From Paraphaeosphaeria minitans (lineage: Eukaryota; Ascomycota; Dothideomycetes; Pleosporales; Didymosphaeriaceae), in NCBI GenBank assembly GCA_015832175.1, contig WJXW01000019.1, forward strand, positions 533,068-597,067: a stretch of 64,000 nucleotides of DNA. Reading direction: 5' to 3'. Each line of letters begins with the position of its first letter. The stretch's first letter is position 1. Shown in pieces: positions 22,215-33,665 of this stretch. The position numbers and the translations under genes are program-made. The notes under the pieces are model-generated. The model did no database searches, had not been told where the DNA came from, and was given only the letters and a program-made list of their open reading frames with translations.

Positions 22215-24870
22215 CGAGTCGTGGTTCGATCTGTGTGCGCGAACGGTAGAGGAAGATCTCGTAGCCTTGAGGCAGGCTGAAGGGCGGGGTGTTGCAAAGT
22301 GGCTTGGTCGCACTGAGTGTGAAGATCTCCGCTGTCAAGTTTCTTGCGAATGGAAAAGAATGGTGTTGATTACAGCATAGGAGAGAACAGAGCTGCGACG
22401 AGCTGTAGATTCAAATGCTGGTGGTTGAGGCAGGCTGTCACTCGCGCATTCAGGGCGGCGGGCGCAGCCTATGCCATGGCGTGAGGCTGAAGCAGGCCTG
22501 ACGAGTCATGATCGTGCGAGAGAAGCAGCTGAGCCACGACTGCAACTAGGAAGGGAGCCCTTGCGTGTCGACGCGATATGTGATACGAAGAAGCGACAGA
22601 TAGTGGTGAAAGACTCGCCCGTAGCTTCGCTCTGAACGCATTTGTGAGTAGACAAGAGCTGATTGTGAAGGGGACGGCAAAGCTTCAGAGGTCCGTGCAG
22701 CACGCTTGCTACCTACCTACTTGACGCGTGCAATGACCTGCTACGTTATGGGTATGCAGGCAGAGCACAGATATTGGGCCACCCCGTAGGCGCAGACTTG
22801 GAAGCGACGCAACGCAAATGTGACAGCTGAACACAGCGAGACAGATGTCGATTGACGTGGAACAATGGGGAACGACGCGCAACCCAGTTTCAGAGCTTGG
22901 ACTCGAAGCGCGCGCTTTGTGGCTGGCGCTCATTCGGCTGTGTCCGATTGGATGGAAGAAATCGTCGATGCTCAGCTCCTTGTTCCACCATGCCTCCTGT
23001 CGCCCTCTTGCACCTTGACTTTAGCTGTGACTCACTTGCCGCCGAGCGCGGGGAACGCAATCCTGCTACCCCTGAAGGATGGTAGCGCCAATACCACGGG
23101 TCGGCAAGGTGTCATGGCGCCCGTTGCGACAGAAACGCGCCGCTTTCCACCTACTAAGGCACCTCCACACGTTCGACAGATCAACGATTCGGTTTTCGAA
23201 GACTTTTATTGCGCAAGTGGTGAACCGGCGCTTGGAGAGGTGGTTACAAGCCGGGAGGCTGTCGGCCAGCAGTTACGAAGCGGCGGCTCAAGACGGTGTC
23301 GATGTCAATGGAAGGTTTGATATAGGTCTCGATACTAAAATTCAATTAGACAACTATTGAGCCGGCTCATCCTGGCGAGGTTGTTCCGGTCGACCCTCAG
23401 CTCAGGGAAGCGGCTTTGCTCTCCAGGCTTTTCTCAGATACACGTACGCCAGATTTCCCGCACCCATTTAGCACAGTATTGAATGCTTCGACCGATGTTC
23501 GTAAAGTAGTTGGTAATGTAATGTGACATCAGCTATCACCCTCGATCCTTCGCCCCATGCTGCATCCCTCCCTTTGGCAGATGCAATGAAAGGTTCCAAT
23601 TTTGAGCTCACAATAGTGCAGTTTAGATCCTGCAACCAGCACATACTGCTATAAGTTTACTCTAATCGCGATGCGTGTTAACGCCTATCCACTTGCCGTC
23701 AACACCCCAATTGCCTCAACGACGTTTCCATGCAGCGGAGCCATGACAAACTGCTCTCGGCAACGCCTAAACAGATACTCAAGAGTGACACGTGCCTAAA
23801 AGCAGGAAGTGGAAAACTGCTGGATTCTAGAATTTAGTCTTGCTAAGATCAAGAGCAAGAACCGGCAATGACAGCCAAGGCCATCTTGCACGCCCAAGGG
23901 CTATCTCCGCAGCGGAGACACATGAGTCGATCTCAGCGGCGCGCAAAGAGACTTGGCAGTGGTCTATTCATAGCTGTCAGATAGACCGAGGGTGTTGAGG
24001 TCGGATCTGCACTATCGAGCAGGGGTCGCACTAGCCCAGGGGTCAAAACCAACCGAGAAGAGTTGACACACAACATAGAATTCAATCATCAATAAATCCA
24101 CAACCATCACCGATCATCATACCCTATCGCATACGAGCATTTTATCTGACAATAGCCCTCGCAGAGCTAGAAAACGGGAACCAGGAAAGGGGAACCAGGA
24201 AACGGACATAATATTCTTCCCAGTACAGAGTCTTGCTGGGTCCAGAAGGGGTACCCGTAATCACGCCGAGGGACTCTCACAAAAATACACGACTTTGCTG
24301 CTACTGTGTACTGTACTGTACACTCATTCCAAGGCTAATAAGAGATCATCGCCTACAAGCAAAACGGGTTTTTTCTTGAATCGAGCCCTTCTCGTACAGC
24401 CACTCTGGATCGATATCAGGATTGAGACGGTAGCATCGCGAGCGCTGCAAAACTGCTCATTGCGAAGGCCTCGTCGCCCACATATCTAGCTATCTCGCTG
24501 CAGATGGCAATAAAGGCACTCGCACAACGGCTGACGCTGAATACCAATCACTTCCTTGTTGAACCTGACTGGAACGCGGGCGAGGCTTCAGGGTCAATTT
24601 CTCGCTGCTCTTCGCTTCTTCCCTTCCATCCTTGTAGCGCACCTCTCCCAACCCCTCAAGGGTTCATCTGTAATAAATCCTATACTCACGTTTCAATCTC
24701 CTGCCTGCAAAGCCCCTTACAGCCAGATACGGTTTTCTAAACTGTTACAGATTCGGTTTGCGGACGGTTACAGTGCTGCAGAAGACTGCTACGGCACTGT
24801 AAGTAAGTCTTGCGTCATAGAGAGGTCGGGCAGGATGTATAATTACATACGGTGAAAGTTCAGCGGAACA
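22215..24870. other. Non-coding stretch with one dispersed repeat
   Basis: No gene recognised. The part at 23974-24157 is an inverted, diverged copy of 45432-45688 (separate entry). Short frames at 22865-23360 and 24295-24855 have no domains. Confidence 0.45.
23974..24157 (-). repeat. Dispersed repeat, copy A
   Basis: Read on the minus strand it matches 45432-45688, including GTTGGTTTTGACCCCTGGGC followed by TAGTGCGA, and GCAGATCCGA.CTCAAC, with roughly three quarters identity by eye. It has no coding capacity; it may be the end of an unknown transposable element. Confidence 0.7.
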
Positions 24871-24871
24871 A

Positions 24872-25216
24872 CTAGCGGGAGCTCCGGATCTTCTTCTCGA
24901 AATCATCTATGTCGAACGAGGACCTGTCGAAAGGAATCTCGGCAATGTTCTTGTGGGTGCCTTTGTGACCACTCCCCTTGTTGCCGGACTTGATAAAATC
25001 TTTCACAGCCTGATCTTTGGCTTGGGTATTCGCCTGGATCTTAGCCACAGCCTTGTTTGGATCCCTCGAATTCTGGTGAATATCGATACGAAGGTCAACC
25101 GTCTTTACGGCATTGCTCTTCGTAGTAAGGTTCTCTGGGATAGCTTGGAGGAGCTTGGCTTTGTTGTTGCGCGCAGTCGAGGCAAGCTCTTCTAGAACAT
25201 GTTTCCAAGCCATCAT
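24872..25216 (-). CDS. Hypothetical small protein (114 aa)
   Basis: An uninterrupted frame from two adjacent ATGs (25216 and 25213). The predicted protein starts MMAWKHVLEELASTA, is helical and rich in Lys, Asn and Asp, and ends FDIDDFEKKIRSSR. No signal peptide, membrane segment or known domain is visible. It stands alone. The codon pattern is plausible but the length does not exclude a chance frame. Confidence 0.35.
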   Translation of the reverse strand: MMAWKHVLEELASTARNNKAKLLQAIPENLTTKSNAVKTVDLRIDIHQNSRDPNKAVAKIQANTQAKDQAVKDFIKSGNKGSGHKGTHKNIAEIPFDRSSFDIDDFEKKIRSSR

Positions 25217-25218
25217 GA

Positions 25219-26005
25219 AAGGTGATAAAAATATAGTTTTGCAACTGTGAGGTAAATAAAGAATATCTTGGTAAATGATATGTGAAGTGTGGGTATGAAT
25301 GTCGCAGAAATACAGCACTTTATATACATCTTCATAGACAAGTTTGGCGCCCTCATTCTACTTTTATATTGTTCCAGTGTTGTTGGCGTTGGGATGGACT
25401 GATCACTCTCAGCGAATGAATACGCGCAAGCTGAGGAGGAATGACACCACATATGCATGACTGCGGCGAGCGCAAAGTGAACTAGTCCAGATAGAATGCT
25501 CAGCGCCTAAATATTTCCTCATAATAAACAATTCTTGATATGGAGTCCCTTGTGAGGACGAGCTCGGACTTCACCATTGTGTAGGCAGGAGGTGCAAACC
25601 GACGGGATAATTTGGCTCTATTTCCGCTACAATAAAATGGGAAAAGGAAGAGGTCGGAGGGGGGATCGTCGATAAATACTGGTATTTGTAGTTCAGGGCA
25701 TGATCGGCCTCGGGATAAATCGCGTCGTGCCCAAGCCAGAGCTAGGCCAGGGCGAACGGCGCTGCTGGCTTGGCGGTGGTACCCCGGTCACTTCGCGGCC
25801 GAGCTCGCCACTCATCGCATTGCGCCAAATCACACCACACCCACACTTACGAGCGGCGATTGAGACAACCGCTTAGTCGCCACCTCTTAGGCTCCTCAAA
25901 ATACTACAAATACGGCCTGCATTTCGCCGCCTCAAACCTGCGGTTTCAGCAGTTCAATCTTCGTGCTCGTTCACTTTGTACGTTCCCGCCGATGACACCC
26001 GTCGC
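25219..26005. other. Intergenic, no gene seen
   Basis: Spacer between the small minus-strand frame and the kinase gene. It should contain the promoter of the kinase gene; no specific site is recognisable. Confidence 0.4.
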
Positions 26006-28116
26006 ATGATCCCACGAGCCCTACTATCTGTGACTGACGACGCGCAGTCGGTGCACGAAATCGCACCTCACATGACATCCTGTTTGTCGGCCTCTCGATA
26101 TCAGGCACTTGGTTGGCTTCTTCAGGCCCTTCCCCGCTGTCATCGGCCGTTTAACACGAAGTTTCGGTTCTTCATGCTCAAAAGCCAGATGCCAACTACA
26201 TCACAAATTCCAAAACTGTTCGCAGAAACAGTCCATGGCGTTGGTACAACAATCCCAACCTGATCCAACAAAATTAGTTGCTGTCTAATCCGGCGAACTT
26301 AGATGAAAACATCTCTGAGGCGGATTTGTATCGTTATACTCGACAACGATGGCTGTAGGAGCTCATCCCTCGTCAGGCTGCTTAGAAATTTACTCACGAT
26401 CATGTCTATAGTAAAAATGAGCGAGACGAACTGGCGAAACGCTATCTTAAGTTTAACCTACCACACTTGGTTGAAGAGGCTGTTCGTGTGTGCAAGGGTG
26501 CCCGACACTGTATGCCTCTTAGTCCTACGATGAGCATCCTTACTAAACTCGCGAACAGGCACTAGAGTCCTGAAATGCATTGAAGGCTTACATAATAAGG
26601 CTTTTATTCTTACTATGGATAATGGCGCTGAAGTTTTCGCGAAACTTCCAAATCCAAATGCCGGGCCATCTCAATACACAACTGCTTCCGAAGTTGCCAC
26701 TCAGCAAATGGTATGCGCGAATGCCAGCCTAAGAACTACACATGACTGACAGAAGTAGCTCCGCGACGTCTTTAATGTTCCTGTCCCTCGCGTGCTTGCG
26801 TGGTCTTGTGATGCCGCAAATAACTCAGTTCAGGCTGAGTACATTCTCGAAGAGAAGGTCCCCGGTGTGCGATTAGGTGCAGTATGGCATCGTTTGACAT
26901 GGGAGAAAAAACTAGCTATTGTTGATCAGGTCGCCGATTTTGATGGCTCATTAAGCGCTATAAGGTTCAAGACACATGGCTGCATCTATTTCAAAGAGGA
27001 CCTCCAACGATTGACCGGAAATTCGGACGCCATCCAGCTTATTTCAGACCAGCAACATTCAACTCTTGAGCAATATGCAATAGGACCCTTAACAAAAGCA
27101 GAGCTTTGGGTCAGTGGTCGGGAGCAACTGGACATTGACCGGGGCCCATGTATGTTAATGGTGCGCCTAATATCAGGCCCTGCGTTAGATACTAACTAGA
27201 ACCAGGGCAAGACCCACAAGCGTATGCGCGAGGATTAGGCGCAAACGAGGTATCGTGGATCAGAAATAGTGCCAAACCTCGTATGAATTACTACCGGTCG
27301 CCAAAACATCTTGAGTTCCCTGAAGACGCGCTTGAATTACTCGCCAAGTATGAGCAAGTCGCGTCGTTTCTGGTTCCATCGACAAACAACGAGTCGGCTG
27401 CCGCTAATACTCTGTGGCATCCTGATCTCCATCTCGACAACGTGTTTGTGGATCCAGTCTCGCATAGAATTACCGGCATCGTGGACTGGCAATCGGCGAC
27501 TGTAGCACCGCTGCTCTATCAGTCTGGTGTCCATCGAGCGTTCCGACATTACAAAAGTGTCCAAGAGGGCTGGATCATGCCCAAGAAGCCGGAAAATTTC
27601 GATAACCTAGACCCCAACGAGCAAAAGCAGATTGACCAGGATCTGGAGAGCGAAACGATACACAAATACTACGAGCTCCAAACCATGAAACGTGCGCCAC
27701 TCCACTGGGATGTTCTCCAGCAGTCATCAGTTCACATGCTTAGAAAACCCGTCTGGCTTGTGACTGGCGTATGGGAGAATCGAGATATGTTCTTCTTACG
27801 TGACTCGCTCATTGCGATCGTTGCCCAATGGCATGAGATCTTTGGGGAAGATACACCATGTCCCATCGCATTTTCAACAGAAGAGCTTGAGCTGCATGCG
27901 AAGGAGGAAGAGAACATAGATGGTGTTGGGCAAATGCTGTCGCTCTTTCGAGCCCAAGGTGTTCTACCAGCAGATGGCATGGTGCAGCCCGAGGACTACG
28001 AGACTGCTATTGAAAACTGCCACAAGTACAAAGAACTCTTTCTTAGTACGGCTCAAAATGAGGATGAGAGGGATCTGTACTCCAAACTCTGGCCGTATCA
28101 AGAAGTTTCTGAGTAG
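26006..28116 (+). CDS. APH-family kinase-like protein (AIM9-like), six exons
   Basis: Reconstructed exons: 26006-26243, 26303-26354, 26412-26509, 26568-26710, 26759-27149, 27206-28116; introns of 59, 57, 58, 48 and 56 bp, all GT-AG. They join into one 610-codon frame without a stop. Conserved parts are LYRYTRQRW, YLKFNLP, NKAFILTMDNGAEVFAKLPNPNAGP, the segment VPVPRVLAW, a Trp restored across the last intron (DRGPW), and the catalytic loop LWHPDLHLDNVFVDP followed by GIVDWQSA. These match the fungal phosphotransferase family that includes Aim9. The first about 60 residues are Arg/Ser/Phe-rich with few acids after residue 22, compatible with a mitochondrial presequence, so a start at M23 is also possible. 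The substrate of this family is not firmly known. The gene looks intact. Confidence 0.85.
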
Positions 28117-28639
28117 ATACATCTATCCATTTGTTTGTCTTGTTTCTTTAAGTGCTAGCTGAAACGTAGCGTACCTCACGGGCGAGTTGCCTAGGTAACC
28201 GAGAATACGCAAAACCCGCCTAAGGAACCCCGCAGCTAGAACACACAAGACATGAAGTTGACCCCCCCGAATCATCAAGATACCTATCAATACGTGATAT
28301 CTGACACTTCACTACTTATGAAACACCGGTTAACCATTTTCAACGATTTGAAAAGCAATACAGGAAGTGATTGCTCCCTGTTAACTCAAATTGCTCACTA
28401 CGGTTTACCGACAATACTGTAGAGGTCTCTCCGTCGTACAATCAGTACGGTATTTACAAGCACCGTAACGTAACCGTAACCAGGTCTTACCAGCCGTAAT
28501 ACGGCTCGTTGGGAGCGCTGACGGATTTTACGCATTAGCAGAGCCCAACAATTCCCACAGGGGTTGATTTCCCCTCTTACGCTGCTGGTACTCTACCGCT
28601 GGAATTAAAGCGTTCAAGCAACCATTTGAATTGTGTTGC

Positions 28640-29440
28640 GGCATGTTGTAGCTAGATTCATATGTAGTAGTGGTGCTTGTAGGAACACTTCTTTTAGCTT
28701 TTTAAATGCTTTCAGTGGTTTTCCTTCCAGTGGCCATCTCACCTCTTTATTGTCCTATCGTGAGGTCTGTCAGCGGTGCGGTGATCTTGGAATAGTCCTT
28801 GATGAACTCTCGGTAGAAGTTGGTAAACCCTAGGAATGACTGGATGTCTTTCATTGACTTGGGTTCCGGCCACTCTTGTACGGCGTCTACCTTCTTAGGG
28901 TCCCTAGACACACCTTCCCTTAAGATGATAAATCTTAGGTACTCTGTTGTGGTGACATGAAACTCGCATTTGTCGGGGTGTAGGAGTAATCGATACTCGT
29001 TCATCACCTCGAGTACCTTCTTCACGTGTCCCACGTGCTCCTCCAGCGTCCCGCTGGAATAGATGAGTACATCGTCGAGGTAAGCAGTACACAATACATC
29101 CAAGTACTCGTGTAGAGCTTTGTTGATAACCGCCTGAAACGTCGCAGGCGCGTTTGTGAGTCCGAAGGGCATAACACTGTATTCGTAGAGACCGAACCGG
29201 GTCCTAAACGCTGTTTCCCATTCGTGTCCCTTGGCTACTCGTATGCGGTGGTATCCTTCGCGCACATCGAATTTCGTGAACCACTTGGTTCCGCGGAGCC
29301 TGTCCATCAGCTCCGTGATCAATAGTAATGGGTACCGGTTCTTGATCGTGGCATTGTTCAGCTGTCTGTAATCCACACAGAGTCGCAGCTTGCCGTTTTT
29401 CTTTGGTACCCATAGGATAAGGAATGCCGCGCGGCTTTAT
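28640..29440 (-). pseudogene. Ty3/gypsy retrotransposon reverse transcriptase relic
   Basis: Reverse transcriptase of a Ty3/gypsy (Metaviridae-like) LTR retrotransposon. From about 29440: FLILWVPKKNGKLRLCVDYRQ, KNRYPLLLITELMDRL, TKFDVREGYHRIRV, VMPFGLTNAPATFQ, the active site YLDD, and LGFTNFYREFI are all visible. After TDLTIGQ a stop appears at 28747, but a shifted frame carries on with NKEVRWPLEG and FKKLKEVFLQAPLLHMN to about 28640, the start of the RNase H side. No protease, integrase, gag or LTR is present. A dead fragment of about 0.8 kb. Confidence 0.9.
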
Positions 29441-30937
29441 TGAAGCCCCAGTCCATTGTTAATTTCGTGATCAATCATAGTTATAAGATCTATCTCAGGT
29501 CATTCATGCAGCAATGTACAAATCAAGATGCAGTCTCCATCAATATCGATCGAAAAATAATTGAAGACAGTTCTGCTATCTGCTAAACTAAATTCGCATG
29601 CTTCCGCCAACAACTCTAAGGTGCCTCAGCCTGTTCGAGGAGATCTACAGTCGCGATCGCAGATGCAACCGTTGCGATTGTATCGCGCTTGTCGCTATCG
29701 GACAGAAGCAAGCAATTGACCGCCACGTAAGTGACCTTTGAATAATAGGTTGATCGGAAGGAACATAAGTGATTCGTGCAGGCCGGGTGATCCCCCCAAG
29801 CTATTGACAAATTGCCATCCCAGCGTTCATCTGCATACTGAGTCTCATCTTGTCTAGTTCAATCTGCGCTGTACGTTCCTGGATGGACGCTGCCTGCAGA
29901 AGAGCTCGAACGAGATCTGTTCCTGTGTTCTGCGTCGGCCAGGTAGAGTAAGACCAGGGCCCGGGTGCATCTAAAACAGAAGTTGCATTTGGCTGAGGAA
30001 GACAGATCAGATCATCTACAGCGTGAGAAGCCACACACCCCGGTGATATGGATGTCACGACCTTTGAGTCTCCGCGATCCTCCCCGGGGAGCCCTGACGC
30101 TGTGTCCTGGAGCTCAAGGGGGACTTCGAGAATGGACGCAAGCTCGTTAGGAAAGAGCTTCGTGATAGCCTGCGCTTTTCAATGAAGCATTGGTGATGTT
30201 AATACTTATCTCGCGAACACTGACGAGTCGATGCCCGGAGATTGATCACGTGACTCATGTCTTGGCTATGTTGGCGCCCGGTGGCACAGTCCTTTGTCTC
30301 TAGCTCCAGACTTCAACAATTGCATCTCAACGCGAAGTCTGACTTCAATGATTTGGATAATGTTGCGCAGATGCGAGGCTTCCAAGATGGCTTTCTTCGC
30401 AACCCGCAGTATCATGAATGCTTCGTTATTCTTGCGCGAGGACGCTTAACAATAGCTACGGCCGTTCCCACAATCAAGGCTCCACCACCATTCATACTCT
30501 TGGTCTGGATCACAGACTCGTACTACCTTCGGCTTAAGCAGAGGGGCACAGGTGCGCTTAGCGGTAATCTCAGATCGGCTTTGCTCACCGTCAATACCGT
30601 CCAATTGGATAGAGAAGGAGACTGGACATACGCATGACGGCGCAAGCTCTGTCTAAGGCTATCCTTTCCATTGGGCACAAGAGCGAATATCGTGTCTGTG
30701 TCATATCTACAGGTATAAAGAGCGGCAAAGAGAGACTTACTTATACATTCCACACATCAAATGCCTCGCAAAAGTAAGTGCCCGGTGGTACAGAGCAACG
30801 GGCCAAGGTTCGACGAACAAGCAACACACAAGTCAAGGAGCTTCCTCCGAATCTATAGGTATAGGGCTTCAGAGGCGAAGATGTACTAGAGTAAATATGA
30901 TTATTTCTTGTAATCGCATCCGTACTGTGAAACACTT
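29441..30937. other. No recognisable gene
   Basis: Two frames are worth naming: 29801-30058 (minus; ends in a helical, coiled-coil-like segment LVRALLQAASIQERTAQIEL) and 30257-30637 (plus, 126 aa). Neither shows a known domain. They may be pieces of decayed genes. Confidence 0.4.
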
Positions 30938-30939
30938 AC

Positions 30940-30977
30940 TCGGCCCAAACAGTCGCGCTAGCGATCTCCTGCCGGAA
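30940..30977 (+). repeat. Left 38-bp terminal inverted repeat (pogo-like element)
   Basis: Exact reverse complement of 33626-33663. Starts right after the TA at 30938-30939. Confidence 0.92.
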
Positions 30978-30990
30978 GGGCCGCGCGTCA

Positions 30991-31024
30991 CATGCTCAAT
31001 GGCAATACACGCTCAATGGCAATA
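30991..31024 (+). repeat. Two 17-bp subterminal repeats, left end
   Basis: Two tandem copies of CAYGCTCAATGGCAATA. They are likely transposase-binding sites, by analogy with subterminal repeats in other DNA transposons. Confidence 0.8.
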
Positions 31025-31082
31025 ATCCCCCAAAATGTGATTTGTATAGTAATCTGTACTGTAAAAACATTTGTTAAGATTA

Positions 31083-33461
31083 CTATACTGTCCAGTCGCA
31101 TTCCTTACGAGTTAACGTATAAAATCCTCCATATATTGATGGTGGGCAGGGTGATGAATAGCCCTTATTGTCGCCGCCTACGCTGCTGCTACTCACAGGC
31201 TCAGGGGTAACAAAAGGAGAACTAACGGGGGTGAATTGAGTCTCCGGGACGTCACCCTGGCTGTCAGGGACCTCTACAAACCCCTTATCATTATCTGTAC
31301 TAACCCCTTTTTGGTGTAGAAGCTGTGAATAGGGCTCTATGGAGTTGCAGTTGACGAGCGCGACCTCGAGCGCAGTACTGGCGCTCTCAGTGATCCCTAT
31401 AAATTGGAGTGTGCCTCTACGTTCTATATATTGTATGGATTTTGTATACAAATCAAGGAAGCGCTCAGCCAACGCTAGGTCCTTAACGATATACTCCTAG
31501 TCCTTCAACTCATCTGGCCCACCTGGCTCACCCTTCTTAATGGGGCCAGTGAACACCGTCATATAGGGCCTAGTAAGGGTAATCAGGGCGCCCTGAGCGT
31601 GCCTTTTGACTGATTTTTTGCCCCAATTACGGAGCGCCGACGTAATCCTCCTCTAGGTGTTGAATCTCGTGACGAGCGCCCGGCGCGCGCGCGCGTTAAC
31701 AGCTGCCTGCTGCTGCGCGGCCTCGTTGGCAATCCTCTGTATAGCCATCTCACGGCAATCCTTAGCGTAAATAGGACCTCCGCCAGCGTTGACAACACGG
31801 TGATTACGCCTACGACGCTTAGTACTAGCGTGCTCGGCAGCCTTTGTACGGTTAAGCGCCTGCTCGAGTCCTGTTGCGGTGCGGGCCATCACGGAGCTGC
31901 CCTTCAGTGTAGAAATTACGTCCTCGGCGACGCCATATGGGAGCATACAACGTAGTGAGTAAGCAACTGCCTTCTCTTGTAAATTGAGTACGCGTACGGT
32001 CTTTGGAGTACTCCACCCTATGTCCCCAGGTGCCAGGTGTGGGCGGGGCGTTGCAAAGGCCTGGGCGAGCTCCTCCCGCAGAGAGCCGCGAGCGTCCCAG
32101 ATCTGGCGGAAAAATCGATCCTGAGTGCCGGGCGAGAGGCCCCTGAGTACAGGTATACTGCTGTACTCCTCCTCCTCCTCCTCCTCCTCCCCGCTGGAGT
32201 TGTTTACCTCTGGCGTTAGGTAGCGGAGCACGTCCTCTGCCTCCTCCACGGCCTCGTTGAGATTTCTGGCAGCCTCTGCTGCCCTCAGAGGCGCTATCAC
32301 CTGCTCTGGGCAGAAGGGCGCGAGCCCTGCTTTACGCCAGCCGCTCTTGATTGTATTCTCCTTGAACGCCTGCCCTCTGATTTGTGCGAGAGTTGCTAAG
32401 AAATCAGAGCGTCGTATATCAACAGCGCCCGTACGGGAGGCCCAGTCAAGCGTCCGGCTATGGTACCACTTCAGGGGTTGAAAACACCCTACGTCGAGCG
32501 GCTGTAGGAGGTGCGTCGTATGCGGGGGGAGAGCGTACAGCTGTATATAATGACTCTCACAGAAGTTTGCAAGCTCTGCCGTCAAGTGAGATCCATGCCC
32601 GTCAATGAGGAGCAACCGCCAGGTTTCAGGTGGAGTAGCAGCTGCTGTCATCCTATCAAAGTGCTTAATCCAGTCAATGGCCGTCTGGTCATTAGCGTAG
32701 CCACTGTCAGTGATATTTATAAGGTAATCACTAGGTAAATCGACCGCCCACTGCTCTAGGATTGTCTTTGCCTTCATAATGAGCATGGGTGGGAGAGATA
32801 CGCCAGTAGCGGAGACGCACTCAACAAGGGAGATGAGCTCGCGATTCGTAGCGGTAGGGATGAGGACCTCTCTACCGCGTCTTGTATATACAAAACTGTC
32901 CTTTGCAACACCAATCCGGATCCCAGTCTCATTCATATTGTACTTATTGGCGTCTGAGATGCCGAGGCGTTGCTCCGTGAGCCAGAGCTTCTCATACCAG
33001 GCGAGAATGGCCTCTGGTGATTGCGCAAGCTTGCGGGCTAGATCCATTGGCTTTGCTTTAGTCCTATAGTATTTTGGCTGGGAGCTAAGCCAGCGAGATG
33101 CCCAGTTACTGCCAACGCGCGGCGGGTCATCACCATCATGAGCATCTGCCAGCAGAAAGTCGGCCTGTTGCTGTACGAGCTCCCTCGTGATTCCGAATCC
33201 AACGTCGTCAATCGCGTCACAAAAGCGTATAAGGGCAAGCTCCTGCTCGGCGGAGAGCTTTTTATTCGTTGATGGGCGAGTCGACTTGTTGTTGCCTCAT
33301 TGAAGGGCGTAGTATATACGTTTGCGCAGGCGTAGGATGTCGCGATCTCTGCAGTATGCGGTGACGTCGGGGCGGGTCAACGCCTGCAACTCCACCACCG
33401 CCCTATCCACGATCTGTGTGTCGGCAATGTACGAGGATACCTGCTTCTTGGCCTTAGGCAT
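31083..33461 (-). pseudogene. Pogo-like transposase with three in-frame stops
   Basis: One frame starts at the ATG at 33461 (MPKAKKQVSSYIADTQ) and stays in phase to 31083, about 792 codons. It is interrupted by TGA at 33297-33299 (codon 55), TAG at 31653-31655 and TAG near 31497. The first part has a psq-like helix-turn-helix and a CENP-B-like domain (GVGFGITRE-type segment, VGSNWASRWL); the core has N-M-N-E at the first acidic position (NKYNMNETGIRIG), LLIDGHGSHLT and LLQPLDVGCFQPL. An Asn replaces the first catalytic Asp of pogo-1 (NMNE against NMDE). The largest open piece is 464 aa (33047-31653). All three stops can arise from one C-to-T change (CGA or CAG). Inactive as written. Confidence 0.85.
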
Positions 33462-33516
33462 TTTATTGCACGTAAATCGGGCGCGTTTTGATGGCTAGGA
33501 GGGGTTTGATAGTTGG

Positions 33517-33601
33517 TGTTGCCATTGAGCGTGTATTGCCATTGAGCGTGTATTGCCATTGAGCGTGTATTGCCATTGAGCGTGTATTGCCATTGAGCAT
33601 G
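33517..33601 (-). repeat. Five 17-bp subterminal repeats, right end
   Basis: Five tandem copies of TATTGCCATTGAGCRTG, the reverse complement of the left-end repeat. Copy number differs from the left end (two). Confidence 0.85.
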
Positions 33602-33625
33602 TGGGGCCGTGCGTAGCACGGCCTC

Positions 33626-33663
33626 TCCGGCAGGAGATCGCTAGCGCGACTGTTTGGGCCGAG
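33626..33663 (-). repeat. Right 38-bp terminal inverted repeat (pogo-like element)
   Basis: Exact inverted copy of 30940-30977, followed by TA at 33664-33665. Confidence 0.92.
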
Positions 33664-33665
33664 TA

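Larger units (their letters stand above)
30940..33663. mobile_element. Complete pogo-like element, 2724 bp, TA duplication
   Basis: Ends are perfect 38-bp inverted repeats (30940-30977 and 33626-33663) beginning CTCGGCCCAAACAGTCGCGC. A TA flanks each end (30938-30939, 33664-33665), the standard duplication of Tc1/mariner/pogo elements. Inside the ends lie 17-bp direct repeats, two on the left and five on the right, in opposite orientation. The single long reading frame on the minus strand (33461 to 31083) is broken by three stops. Full length with intact ends, so it could still be moved by a transposase made elsewhere. Confidence 0.93.

Noticed and set aside
27150..27205. Apparent stop and frame change in the APH-like kinase
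   Set aside because: A canonical 56-bp intron (GTATGT, ACTAAC, CCAG) restores the conserved GPW and the frame.
30991..33601. Regular 17-bp repeats that might be taken for a CRISPR-like array
   Set aside because: Copies are directly adjacent without spacers and sit just inside transposon ends; the genome is fungal.
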